A model generated the notes under the pieces. It saw only the letters and a program-made list of their open reading frames with translations, had not been told where the DNA came from and did not search any database. 64,000 nt of DNA. Origin: Pseudoalteromonas sp. T1lg88 (GTDB lineage: Bacteria; Pseudomonadota; Gammaproteobacteria; Enterobacterales; Alteromonadaceae). The number at the start of each line of letters is the position of its first letter. Position 1 is the first letter of the stretch. The position numbers were made by a program, and so were the translations under genes. The stretch spans positions 1 through 64,000 of the forward strand of contig NZ_PQCF01000023.1 of assembly GCF_002964765.1 (NCBI RefSeq), read 5' to 3'. Positions 35,228-43,509 of the stretch are shown here, piece by piece.

Positions 35228-35998
35228 TCAATACCTGGCGATCGGCGGCAGCGCATAAGGCTTCACCAGCTCAGTTAGCTGACCCCTTTCGGCAAGGTCC
35301 TGGTATAAAGAAGTGATTTGTTTTGCCGGGGACGTCTTGGCAAAATCGCGACTGTAGGCCATATAGCCAAAGATCGAATCGCGATACTGATAAGGCTGCT
35401 TAACCAATTCGTGCATGGGCTGCTGCAAGATGCTCATGGCATGCTCGGCGGTATCTTCAACCCCAATAAATAAATCCACCCGGCCCTTTAGCAGCATTTG
35501 CACCGCCACCTGCTCCGAGGTTACCGGCACCTTGATGATATCCCGGTCTTTATCGAAACGGGCAAAGTGCGCCGCTCCGCGCATCACTGCAATACGCTTG
35601 CCGTAAAGATCTTCGTAATCGGTGATTTCTATGCCATTGGCGCGCAAGGAATAAAAACGAAAAGATGAGTGCAGCGCCATATAAGCGGGAGGAACAAAGG
35701 TCAGTCCCTGCTCGCGCTGCTTAGTACGAATAAGGCCGCCCATAATATCGACCTCGCCCTGCTCCAGCATATGCACGCAGCGCGAAAAGGGGCAAGGGAC
35801 CACCTTAAGCTCAAGCCCAAGCTCATCGGCGATGGGCGTAAGAATATCGAGCAAGAGGCCTTTAGCCTGAGCGCCATGGGTAGAACTATAAGGAGGCGCA
35901 TGATCTATAGCGACGGTAATTGTGCTGGCTTGCACAGCGGCCATGGGAATGAACAGCGATAATATTAGTGGCACCCAGCACCCTGTGCGCATCTTCAT
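35228..35998 (-). CDS. Periplasmic substrate-binding protein (SBP_bac_3-like)
   Basis: The 256-residue protein has a signal peptide (cut near QAS-T) and a two-lobe bacterial extracellular solute-binding fold, with DHAPPYSS near the start and GEVDIMGGLIRTKQRE. No transporter genes lie beside it, so it may be a stand-alone sensor or use a distant permease. It resembles polar amino acid binding proteins; the ligand is unknown. Confidence 0.8.
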   Translation of the reverse strand: MKMRTGCWVPLILSLFIPMAAVQASTITVAIDHAPPYSSTHGAQAKGLLLDILTPIADELGLELKVVPCPFSRCVHMLEQGEVDIMGGLIRTKQREQGLTFVPPAYMALHSSFRFYSLRANGIEITDYEDLYGKRIAVMRGAAHFARFDKDRDIIKVPVTSEQVAVQMLLKGRVDLFIGVEDTAEHAMSILQQPMHELVKQPYQYRDSIFGYMAYSRDFAKTSPAKQITSLYQDLAERGQLTELVKPYALPPIARY

Positions 35999-36080
35999 AA
36001 CAACCTCAATGTTGTTGCAACCAAATGGAACACCTCTATAGTGTCACATAATCTACACAAGCTCTAAGTATAATGAAACT

Positions 36081-37238
36081 ATGAAATTGTTATCCATCTT
36101 CTACCAGTTCCTGTTGCTTGGTTGCACTAGCTTTGGTGGCCCGGCGGCACACCTGGGTTACTTTCAACGTCACTTTGTGGAAAATAAAAAGTGGCTGACT
36201 CAGCAGCAATACGGACATTTTATTTCCCTTAGTCAATTGCTTCCCGGACCGGGCAGCTCGCAGGTAGGTTTTGCCATTGGTGTAGAGCGCGCCGGTTTAG
36301 CCGGGGGGATCGCCGCCTTTATCGGTTTTACCCTGCCCTCCATGCTGATCATGGTGCTGCTGGCATTAGGAGCACAACAGCTGCCTTGGGCCACTACGGG
36401 GCTGATCACCGGGCTTAAATTGTTCGCCGTGGTGATTGTCGCCGATGCAGTGTTTAGCATGAGTAAAAGCTTCTGTCGCACCTGGCATACCCGGGCGTTA
36501 GCGTTACTCAGTGCGGGTGCCTTGATATTAATCCCCAGCCTGTATACCCAGTTATTGATCTTGGTGCTGGCGGCTATCTGGGGGGCATGGCAACTGCAAC
36601 CCTTTAAGGATGAAGGCACAACGCAAGACGCAGACAAAGCAAGCACAGGCCTTAGCAAGCTACCGCTGCTGCTTTTTGCCCTGCTGTTTATCCTGAGTTT
36701 CGCCGCTACGGGTGAGTTGTGGCAGCTCAGCGCCCAGTTTTATCAGGCGGGCTCTCTGGTGTTTGGCGGTGGGCATGTGGTGTTGCCCCTACTCGATACC
36801 ATATTGACCGATGTGGATGCCGACAGCTTTTTAACTGGCTATGCGGCGGCGCAGGCCATTCCCGGTCCCATGTTTACCTTTGCGACTTATCTTGGTGCTG
36901 TCTTAGCGCCTTCAACCCCCTTGTTGGGCGCCTTAATTGCTACTTTGGCCATTTTTCTACCCGGCTTCTTACTGGTGCTGGGGTGTGCCCGTCATTGGCA
37001 AGCGCTGATGAGCAACCCCCTGCTGGCCGGCGTAAGCACTGCCATCAACGCTACTGTGGTCGGTTTTATTTTGGCGGCGCTCTATAACCCCATAATTCCC
37101 GCTGGTGTAACCCAGTGGTGGTACGTTGTTTTTGTCGCCTTGGGATGGTGGTGGTTGCAACGCTTTAAGCCACCTGTGCTGATGCTGATTGCCGTCTTTG
37201 CGGCGCTGGGACTGCTACTGGAGCAGTTGCCTTACTAA
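36081..37238 (+). CDS. chrA: Chromate transporter
   Basis: The 385-residue membrane protein has the two-domain CHR plan: two homologous halves of about 180 residues, each opening with the family motif (FGGPAAHLGYF in the first, FGGGHVVLPLL in the second) and a PGP turn (LPGPGSSQVGFAIG and IPGPMFTFATYLG). ChrA expels chromate. It is a single gene, divergent from the binding-protein gene, followed by a two-way terminator. Role in a non-polluted setting may be sulfate/oxyanion related. Confidence 0.9.
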   Translation: MKLLSIFYQFLLLGCTSFGGPAAHLGYFQRHFVENKKWLTQQQYGHFISLSQLLPGPGSSQVGFAIGVERAGLAGGIAAFIGFTLPSMLIMVLLALGAQQLPWATTGLITGLKLFAVVIVADAVFSMSKSFCRTWHTRALALLSAGALILIPSLYTQLLILVLAAIWGAWQLQPFKDEGTTQDADKASTGLSKLPLLLFALLFILSFAATGELWQLSAQFYQAGSLVFGGGHVVLPLLDTILTDVDADSFLTGYAAAQAIPGPMFTFATYLGAVLAPSTPLLGALIATLAIFLPGFLLVLGCARHWQALMSNPLLAGVSTAINATVVGFILAALYNPIIPAGVTQWWYVVFVALGWWWLQRFKPPVLMLIAVFAALGLLLEQLPY

Positions 37239-37266
37239 CGAGGCTGAGTTTTTGAAATGCGCAACT

Positions 37267-37292
37267 AAAAAGCCCGGCGAGCCGGGCTTTTT
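37267..37292. terminator. Two-way terminator between chrA and the MscS-like gene
   Basis: AAAAAGCCCGGC / GCCGGGCTTTTT with A- and T-runs on both sides lies between the two convergent genes, so it can serve both. Confidence 0.9.
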
Positions 37293-37315
37293 AGTTTAAT
37301 GCTTAAGACAATCGC

Positions 37316-38509
37316 TTAGCTAGAGCCATTCATTTGCCCGCTTACGCTCTGATAAGGCCTAAGCTCAAAGATGGGCAGGACCGCCAGCAGATGATCCATA
37401 ATTTCCGCTTGAATATGCTCGTAGGAAATCCAGCGCTTGTCGGCACTAAAGCAATAGAATTCAATGGGCAGACCATGGTTCAAGGGCTGTAACTCACGCA
37501 CCATCAGGGTCAGGTCCTTATTGATACGGTCGTGCTGTTTCAAATAGCCCTCGGCGTAACGACGAAACAGACCTAGGTTGGTGACCTTATCCGGCAAGGA
37601 TGTGGTGTTGATATACTCACACAGCTGCAATGTTTCCTCTATGCTTTGCTGCAACTCGTCATCGGCGATACGGATACTGTTCATATCTATATTGAGCGAG
37701 CGCTTAATACGCCGGCCGCCGGACTCCTGCATGCCGCGCCAGTTTTTAAACGAGCCGGAGACCAAGGTATAGGTCGGCAAGGTGGTGATGGTGTTATCCC
37801 AGTTGCGCACCTTCACGGTATTCAAACCCAGGTCGATCACCTCGCCATCGGCGCCATAGCTGTCTACCTGAATCCAGTCACCATAGGTCACCAGACGGTT
37901 GGCGGCTATTTGTATGCTGGCCACAAAACCTAAAATAGTGTCTTTAAACACCAACATGGTCACCGCGGCAATGGCACCAAAGCCGGAGATAATATAGGTA
38001 GGTGACCTTTCCAGCAGCAGGGCAAAAATTAAAATCGCACAGATGATGAAGGTGATCAGCTTAACCAGCTGAATTAGCCCCTGAATCGGCACCTCGCGGG
38101 AGAATTCAAACTGGTTATAAAGCGCACCGCCTATGCTCACCATGCTGCTAACGATAAAACCACCGTATACGATAAGCAAAATCTTCACGCAGGAATGGAT
38201 AATATCCAGGTAAAGTTCGGGGATTTGCACCACGGTTTGGAAGGACGCCAGAAAGGCAACACAGCAAATAAAGCCGGCCAAACGACGGTTCAATTTAATC
38301 AACAGCGGCTTCAAGGCCGAGGTACGCTGTGGTGCTATGCGCATCATCAGGCTTTGCAGCGCCGGCAACATTAAACTACTTAAAAAGAAGTACAGCAGGA
38401 TAATGGCCATCAGACCGATACCCGTCGCTGAAATCGTGCTTAGCAACTCGGCACGCTCGGTGTCGGCGAATAAGGGCTTAAGCAATTTTTGTAAATGACT
38501 TTGGGTCAT
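37316..38509 (-). CDS. Mechanosensitive channel of the YbdG (MscM) type
   Basis: The 397-residue membrane protein has about five spans, then the MscS pore and beta domain with GFGAIAAVTMLVFKDTILGF, DWIQVDSYGADGEVIDLGL and VRNWDNTITTLPTY. The GGRRIKRSLNID motif is shared with E. coli YbdG. Such channels release solutes on sudden osmotic downshift. It is a single gene, followed by a terminator shared with chrA, and lies 7 bp after the acyltransferase. Confidence 0.88.
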   Translation of the reverse strand: MTQSHLQKLLKPLFADTERAELLSTISATGIGLMAIILLYFFLSSLMLPALQSLMMRIAPQRTSALKPLLIKLNRRLAGFICCVAFLASFQTVVQIPELYLDIIHSCVKILLIVYGGFIVSSMVSIGGALYNQFEFSREVPIQGLIQLVKLITFIICAILIFALLLERSPTYIISGFGAIAAVTMLVFKDTILGFVASIQIAANRLVTYGDWIQVDSYGADGEVIDLGLNTVKVRNWDNTITTLPTYTLVSGSFKNWRGMQESGGRRIKRSLNIDMNSIRIADDELQQSIEETLQLCEYINTTSLPDKVTNLGLFRRYAEGYLKQHDRINKDLTLMVRELQPLNHGLPIEFYCFSADKRWISYEHIQAEIMDHLLAVLPIFELRPYQSVSGQMNGSS

Positions 38510-38516
38510 AGCTGAG

Positions 38517-39440
38517 TTACACCTTTCCTGTGTTATCTACTACTTTGGCGCAGTCGGGGGCGGCTGTGGGTGCTTGTTGCTGGGCGATAAGCTTATCCTT
38601 GGCCTGCCAAATATCGTTGAGTTGTTGTTGGAACTCGACCCGAAACGCCTTGTTTTGCTGATAATCACCGATCAGCTGCGGCGCTATGTCACGCACATTG
38701 ACCAGTAAATCTATCTGGGTCAGGCGTCCGAGCATAAAATCACGACAGATATGGGTTCCCTGAGATTGATAGCATAGTGTGGCATCGAGCAAACCGTCAA
38801 ACCTTTCCCCTAAAACCTGTAACGCAAAGGCGATGCCGCCAGCCTTGGGCTTGAGCAAATAGGCAAACGGGCTGAGTTGGCGCTGCTGTTTACCCGGAGT
38901 AAAGCGCGAACCCTCAACAAAGTTAACTATGCAGGATGGGTATTGCTTAAAGTTATTGCAACTGCGTTTGGTACGCTCCACATCCATGCCCTTTAACTTT
39001 GGATTCTTGGCAATTTGTTCCTTGCTGGCGCGCTTCATAAAGGGCATACCCATGGCCCAGGCACCGCTGCCGATAAAGGGCACGTATTTTAGTTCATCCT
39101 TAAGGAAAAACTTCGGCGCCGGCAGCTCGGTAACGGCGCTTAGCACCACGATATCAAGCCAGCTCAGGTGATTGGCAATCAACAGATACCAGGCATTGGG
39201 GTCGACCTTACCGTCAAAGCGCACATTAAAGCGCTCGCAACCTAGCTGTAACGCCAAGCGATTGCCAAGGCGCCAGCCACTGTAGGCCCAATGCAACACC
39301 ACAGTGGTGGCATAAAACGGCAGGATAAGTTTTACCAGCCCAAGGATAAAAACGATCACTCCCCACACCAGGGTATTTACCAGCAATAAGCAGGTCGCCA
39401 GGCTTCCCACCAGCCATTTGGGCAATAATCGTTTCAGCAT
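38517..39440 (-). CDS. Acyltransferase, YihG-like (copy 2)
   Basis: The 307-residue protein has an N-terminal membrane segment, the acyltransferase motif NHLSWLDIVV and the substrate motif FVEGSRFTPGK, in the PlsC fold. It is similar along its length to its neighbour at 39443-40336, 2 bp away, so they are a tandem pair. YihG-type enzymes act on lysophosphatidic acid or related lipids and shape fatty-acid composition. It probably shares an operon with the neighbour and the channel gene. Confidence 0.85.
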   Translation of the reverse strand: MLKRLLPKWLVGSLATCLLLVNTLVWGVIVFILGLVKLILPFYATTVVLHWAYSGWRLGNRLALQLGCERFNVRFDGKVDPNAWYLLIANHLSWLDIVVLSAVTELPAPKFFLKDELKYVPFIGSGAWAMGMPFMKRASKEQIAKNPKLKGMDVERTKRSCNNFKQYPSCIVNFVEGSRFTPGKQQRQLSPFAYLLKPKAGGIAFALQVLGERFDGLLDATLCYQSQGTHICRDFMLGRLTQIDLLVNVRDIAPQLIGDYQQNKAFRVEFQQQLNDIWQAKDKLIAQQQAPTAAPDCAKVVDNTGKV

Positions 39441-39442
39441 AA

Positions 39443-40336
39443 TTAGTTCCTATTCTGCTGCGTTAGCTGCTTCAGGGTCGAGTCTTTTTCTTGCCAAAGA
39501 GCATTGAGATGCTGCTGAAACTCTACGCGAAATGCATTGTCGTTGCTATAGTCGCCGATCAGCTGCGAGTCCAGTGGACGCACTTCCACATGCACCACAA
39601 CCTCTTTCACCCTACCGCCAGCAAAGTCCATAAAAGTAGGAATACCGCCCGGGTAATGAATGGTGACATTCACTATTTTACTGATCTGCTCGCCCATGGC
39701 CTGCAACACAAAGGCGATCCCGCCGGCTTTAGGCTTAAGTAAATGGTTAAAGGGGCTGTTTTGACGCTGATGCTTGGCGTCTGTATAGCGGGTACCCTCA
39801 ACAAAGTTGACTATGGACACCGGCATTTCCTTAAACTTTTCACAGGCCTTGCGCGTGGTTTCTATGTCTTTACCGCGCAGTTTAGGGTTTTTCTTCAACT
39901 GCGACTTGCTGGTTCGCTTCATAAAAGGAAAATCCAGCGCCCACCAGGCCAGGCCTAAAAACGGCACATACAACAGTTCTTTTTTCAAAAAGAAGTTCAA
40001 AAACGGGATGCGGCCGCGAAAGATGCGCTGCATCACCAGAATATCGACCCAACTTTGGTGATTAGCCACCAGCAGGTACCAATCTTTTTTGCGTAGTTGC
40101 TCAAGCCCGATCACTTTAAGTTTATAAGGAGTAATCAGTTTTTGATTTAAGGAGTTACCCGCAACCCAACAACTGGCCATGGTTTTTGCCAAGGCGCTCA
40201 TGGCTTTTTGCCAGGGCCTAATGGGGATAAGCTTAAAAACACCACACAGGACTATGGGGAGAAACCAAAATAAGGTGTTCAGGGTATATAAGCCAATACT
40301 CACAATTTGCCGAAATAAAGCAACCACTGCACGCAC
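39443..40336 (-). CDS. Acyltransferase, YihG-like (copy 1)
   Basis: The 297-residue PlsC-type acyltransferase has an N-terminal membrane span, NHQSWVDILV (NHxxWxD) and FVEGTRYTDAK. Both this and the next gene share the LKPKAGGIAF run. It is the first of the tandem pair and ends 2 bp before the second. Which lipid each uses is not visible. The pair suggests divided acyl preferences. Confidence 0.85.
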   Translation of the reverse strand: MRAVVALFRQIVSIGLYTLNTLFWFLPIVLCGVFKLIPIRPWQKAMSALAKTMASCWVAGNSLNQKLITPYKLKVIGLEQLRKKDWYLLVANHQSWVDILVMQRIFRGRIPFLNFFLKKELLYVPFLGLAWWALDFPFMKRTSKSQLKKNPKLRGKDIETTRKACEKFKEMPVSIVNFVEGTRYTDAKHQRQNSPFNHLLKPKAGGIAFVLQAMGEQISKIVNVTIHYPGGIPTFMDFAGGRVKEVVVHVEVRPLDSQLIGDYSNDNAFRVEFQQHLNALWQEKDSTLKQLTQQNRN

Positions 40337-40359
40337 AACAACTTTCCTATTTGGGTATA

Positions 40360-40390
40360 AAAAACAAGCGCTAATGATAGCGCTTTTTTG
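40360..40390 (-). terminator. Terminator after speA
   Basis: Minus-strand stem AAGCGCTA-TCAT-TAGCGCTT followed by GTTTTTTATA. It lies about 50 bp beyond the speA stop and just before the acyltransferase pair. Confidence 0.85.
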
Positions 40391-40436
40391 TCTTTAACGG
40401 AAAAGGGTTCTGTTGCCGACTGGCAACAAACCCGGG

Positions 40437-42341
40437 CTAGTCTTCAAAGTAGGTATAGCCGCTTAATCCGTGATTTAGCTCATCCAGATAACTCTGCTTC
40501 AGCGCCGCATCGATAGCCATTGAGCTGACTCTTTGCTGATAACGCGCCGCCAAGGCTTCACTATCGTAATGAACAAATTTTAATACGTCCTGAACACTGT
40601 CGCCCTTGATTTCATTGGTCAGGCGGTACTCTTCACCGTGCATTTCCACATGCACAGAGTCGGTGTCACCAAACAGGTTATGCAGGTCACCGAGGATCTC
40701 CTGATAGGCACCAACCATAAACATGGCAATATGATATTGCTGACCAAACTCATAGCGTGGAATGGGCAGACTGGCTTCGATACCGGCACCATCTACATAC
40801 TCGCGAATTTGTCCGTCTGAATCACAGGTAATATCCTGAATGATCACGCGCTGATCCAACGGCTTATCTAGATGTTCGATGGGCAATACCGGGAATAACT
40901 GACCAATACCCCACACATCCGGTAGCGACTGGAATAATGAGAAGTTTACAAACAGCTTATCCGCCAGCTTTTCATTCAGCTCGTCGATCACTTCGCGATG
41001 GGCACGAGCCGACTCGCTCAAACAAGCACGCACCTTGTGCAGGGTACGGAAATAAAGTTGCTCAACCAGGGCCCACTGCTCAATACCCAGCATGCCATGC
41101 ACATATTGAGCATGAGCCTCGCTGAATAGATGCATGGCATCGTGATAGCTTTCAATGGCCATTCGGGCGTTAACACCGGCGCAGGTTTGCTGCATTTCCA
41201 GCACCACCTTAGGCAGGTTTGCCTCATCGGCTATCGCCACCTCGTTATTAGGTGCTTTTTCTACGTCCACCACATCTGTGATCAATACCGCATGGTGTGC
41301 GGTCAGCGCCCTGCCCGATTCGGTAATAATGGCCGGATGAGCCAGATCGTTGGCATCGCTCACCTCAGCAAAGGCGGCAACCACGTTTTTGGCATACTCT
41401 TCAACCGTGTAGTTCATTGAGCAGCTGCTGCGTGAGCCCGAACCTTCGTAGTCAACACCCAGGCCGCCGCCCACGTCCACGGTTTTCAGCGGCACGCCCA
41501 TTTGGCACAACTGCGCATAGTGGCGGGCACATTCGGTTAGCGCTCGTTGGATATCGCGAATATTGGCGATTTGCGAACCTATATGAAAATGCACCAGCTC
41601 CATTAAATGCAGCTTATTATGTTTCTTTAAGGTCTCAACGGCCTGCAGCACCTGAGAGGCAGTCAAACCAAATTTGCCGCGCTCACCACCGGTATTTTGC
41701 CACTTGCCCTTACCCACGGAATTAAGACGAATACGAATACCGATTGGCGCCTCAAGGGCCATGGCATCCATTTCGCGGATCAGCGCATCAAGCTCGGAAA
41801 GCTTTTCGATAACAATATTGACCTTGTGGCCGGTAGCCTGACCGATCAGCGCCAGACGCATAAACTCACTGTCTTTGTAACCATTACAGACTATGGTGAT
41901 GTCTTTTTCGGCCAAGCCGAGAATGGCCATCAGCTCAGGCTTAGAACCGGCTTCTAAGCCGACCTGACCACTGCTGTGCGCCAATAACTTGGACACCACA
42001 GAGCGCTGCTGGTTTACCTTGATCGGATAGACGCAAGTATAGTCACCCTGATAGCCCTTGGCGGTTTTGGCCTGACTGAAGGCAGAAATTAAACGCGATG
42101 CACGATGCTGCAAAATATCGGTAAAACGCACCAACACCGGCAAGGTCAGGCCTTGCTCTTTAAAACGCTCGACTAAGGCATTTAATGCCAAACCGGGTTT
42201 ATTTTTATCGCCATCGGGATAAGCCACCAGCTCGCCCTGAGCGTTAATATCAAAGTAGCCATCGCTCCAATGACTGACGTTATAAACGGATTGAGCGACC
42301 TGGTAACCCGCTGGGTGACCTGTCAGGGGACCCTTTTCCAT
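40437..42341 (-). CDS. speA: Biosynthetic arginine decarboxylase
   Basis: The protein is 634 residues from the ATG at 42341 (an open frame runs 39 codons farther, but the extra residues are unlike the family). The PLP lysine is in YPIKVNQ (K108) and the barrel carries GLEAGSKPELMA, HFHIGSQ and DVGGGLGVDYEG. It turns arginine into agmatine, the first step of the agmatine route to putrescine. It is divergent from speE, so polyamine genes share a 160-bp intergenic region. Confidence 0.97.
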   Translation of the reverse strand: MEKGPLTGHPAGYQVAQSVYNVSHWSDGYFDINAQGELVAYPDGDKNKPGLALNALVERFKEQGLTLPVLVRFTDILQHRASRLISAFSQAKTAKGYQGDYTCVYPIKVNQQRSVVSKLLAHSSGQVGLEAGSKPELMAILGLAEKDITIVCNGYKDSEFMRLALIGQATGHKVNIVIEKLSELDALIREMDAMALEAPIGIRIRLNSVGKGKWQNTGGERGKFGLTASQVLQAVETLKKHNKLHLMELVHFHIGSQIANIRDIQRALTECARHYAQLCQMGVPLKTVDVGGGLGVDYEGSGSRSSCSMNYTVEEYAKNVVAAFAEVSDANDLAHPAIITESGRALTAHHAVLITDVVDVEKAPNNEVAIADEANLPKVVLEMQQTCAGVNARMAIESYHDAMHLFSEAHAQYVHGMLGIEQWALVEQLYFRTLHKVRACLSESARAHREVIDELNEKLADKLFVNFSLFQSLPDVWGIGQLFPVLPIEHLDKPLDQRVIIQDITCDSDGQIREYVDGAGIEASLPIPRYEFGQQYHIAMFMVGAYQEILGDLHNLFGDTDSVHVEMHGEEYRLTNEIKGDSVQDVLKFVHYDSEALAARYQQRVSSMAIDAALKQSYLDELNHGLSGYTYFED

Positions 42342-42502
42342 AACTCTGCTCTCAATATTGACCCAAGAATTTGCCGCTAGTTTAATACCTCTTATTGCCA
42401 CTAGCGAATAGAAAATCACATAAATGCAGCTAAAATGTGATTGAGCATTGCCCTGCACACTGGCAAAATTGCGTTTCTCATTTATTGGTGATTATGTAAC
42501 AC

Positions 42503-43366
42503 ATGACAAGTTTAGATAAAAACCACTGGTTTACCGAAATCAGTGACCGTGATGGCAGTGCTTTCTCACTGCGTATCAACAAATTACTTGAAGAAAAACA
42601 GTCTCCCTTTCAGCATGTTGCCATGTATGAAACCACCGACTTTGGCAACCTGATGATCATTGACGGCTGCACCATGGTGAGTACCCGCGAGAATTTCTTT
42701 TACCATGAAATGATCGCCCACCCTGCGCTGTTCAGCCACCCGAATCCGAAAAACGTGGTGATCATCGGCGGCGGCGACTGCGGCACCCTGCGTGAAGTGC
42801 TTAAGCACGACAGCGTAGAGTCGGTCACGCAAATCGATATAGATCAAGTAGTTACCGAGATGTCGCTGAAGTATTTCCCTGAGCTGTGCACTTCAAACCA
42901 GGACCCACGCGCAACCTTGTTATTTGATGACGGCATCAAATACATGCGCGAAGCCGCGCCTGAGTCTATCGACGTAGTGATTGTTGACGGCACAGATCCG
43001 GTTGGCCCGGGTGAAGGCCTGTTCAACCACGCCTTCTACCAAAGCTGCTTGCAAGCCCTGCGCCCTGGCGGCGTGCTGGTACAGCAAAGCGAAAGCCCGC
43101 TAATGCATATGCCATTACTATTGGAAATGCGCGGTGCGATGAAGGAAGTGGGCTTTGGCGCCTTGCAAACCTTGCCATTCCCACAGCCTATTTACCCGTC
43201 GGGTTTATGGTCTGTGACTCTGGCTCGTAAAGGCATGGGTTTCGACGGCTTCCGCGCCTGTGATCCACAAGCACTACAAACCGAATACTACACCCCGGGT
43301 ATCCACCAGGGCGCCTTAAGCGAGCCGCCATTTATGGCAAGAGCCTTCGCAGGCGAAACAAAATAA
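42503..43366 (+). CDS. speE: Polyamine aminopropyltransferase (spermidine synthase)
   Basis: The 287-residue enzyme has the S-adenosyl binding loop IIGGGDCGTLREVLKH and the active-site run VDGTDPVGPGEGLF. It moves an aminopropyl group from decarboxylated SAM to putrescine to give spermidine. The usual second glycine of GGGDGG is a cysteine here (GGGDCG). It is divergent from speA, the arginine-decarboxylase source of the putrescine, and is followed by a strong terminator. Confidence 0.96.
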   Translation: MTSLDKNHWFTEISDRDGSAFSLRINKLLEEKQSPFQHVAMYETTDFGNLMIIDGCTMVSTRENFFYHEMIAHPALFSHPNPKNVVIIGGGDCGTLREVLKHDSVESVTQIDIDQVVTEMSLKYFPELCTSNQDPRATLLFDDGIKYMREAAPESIDVVIVDGTDPVGPGEGLFNHAFYQSCLQALRPGGVLVQQSESPLMHMPLLLEMRGAMKEVGFGALQTLPFPQPIYPSGLWSVTLARKGMGFDGFRACDPQALQTEYYTPGIHQGALSEPPFMARAFAGETK

Positions 43367-43394
43367 AAAAAGGCGAGTTCAACTCGCCTTTTTT
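43365..43394 (+). terminator. Terminator after speE
   Basis: GGCGAG / CTCGCC stem with a 5-nt loop, flanked by A-run and T-run (TTTTTT), overlapping the last bases of speE. Confidence 0.93.
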
Positions 43395-43509
43395 ACCTCT
43401 GCAGCTAGCCCCTCGCCTTTGAATACGTATGCAATTTCTATGTGATCACCCTGGATTCACCTTACCCTAAGATTTCTCTTTAGGCGTTATGTATTACCAG
43501 GACAAGTCA

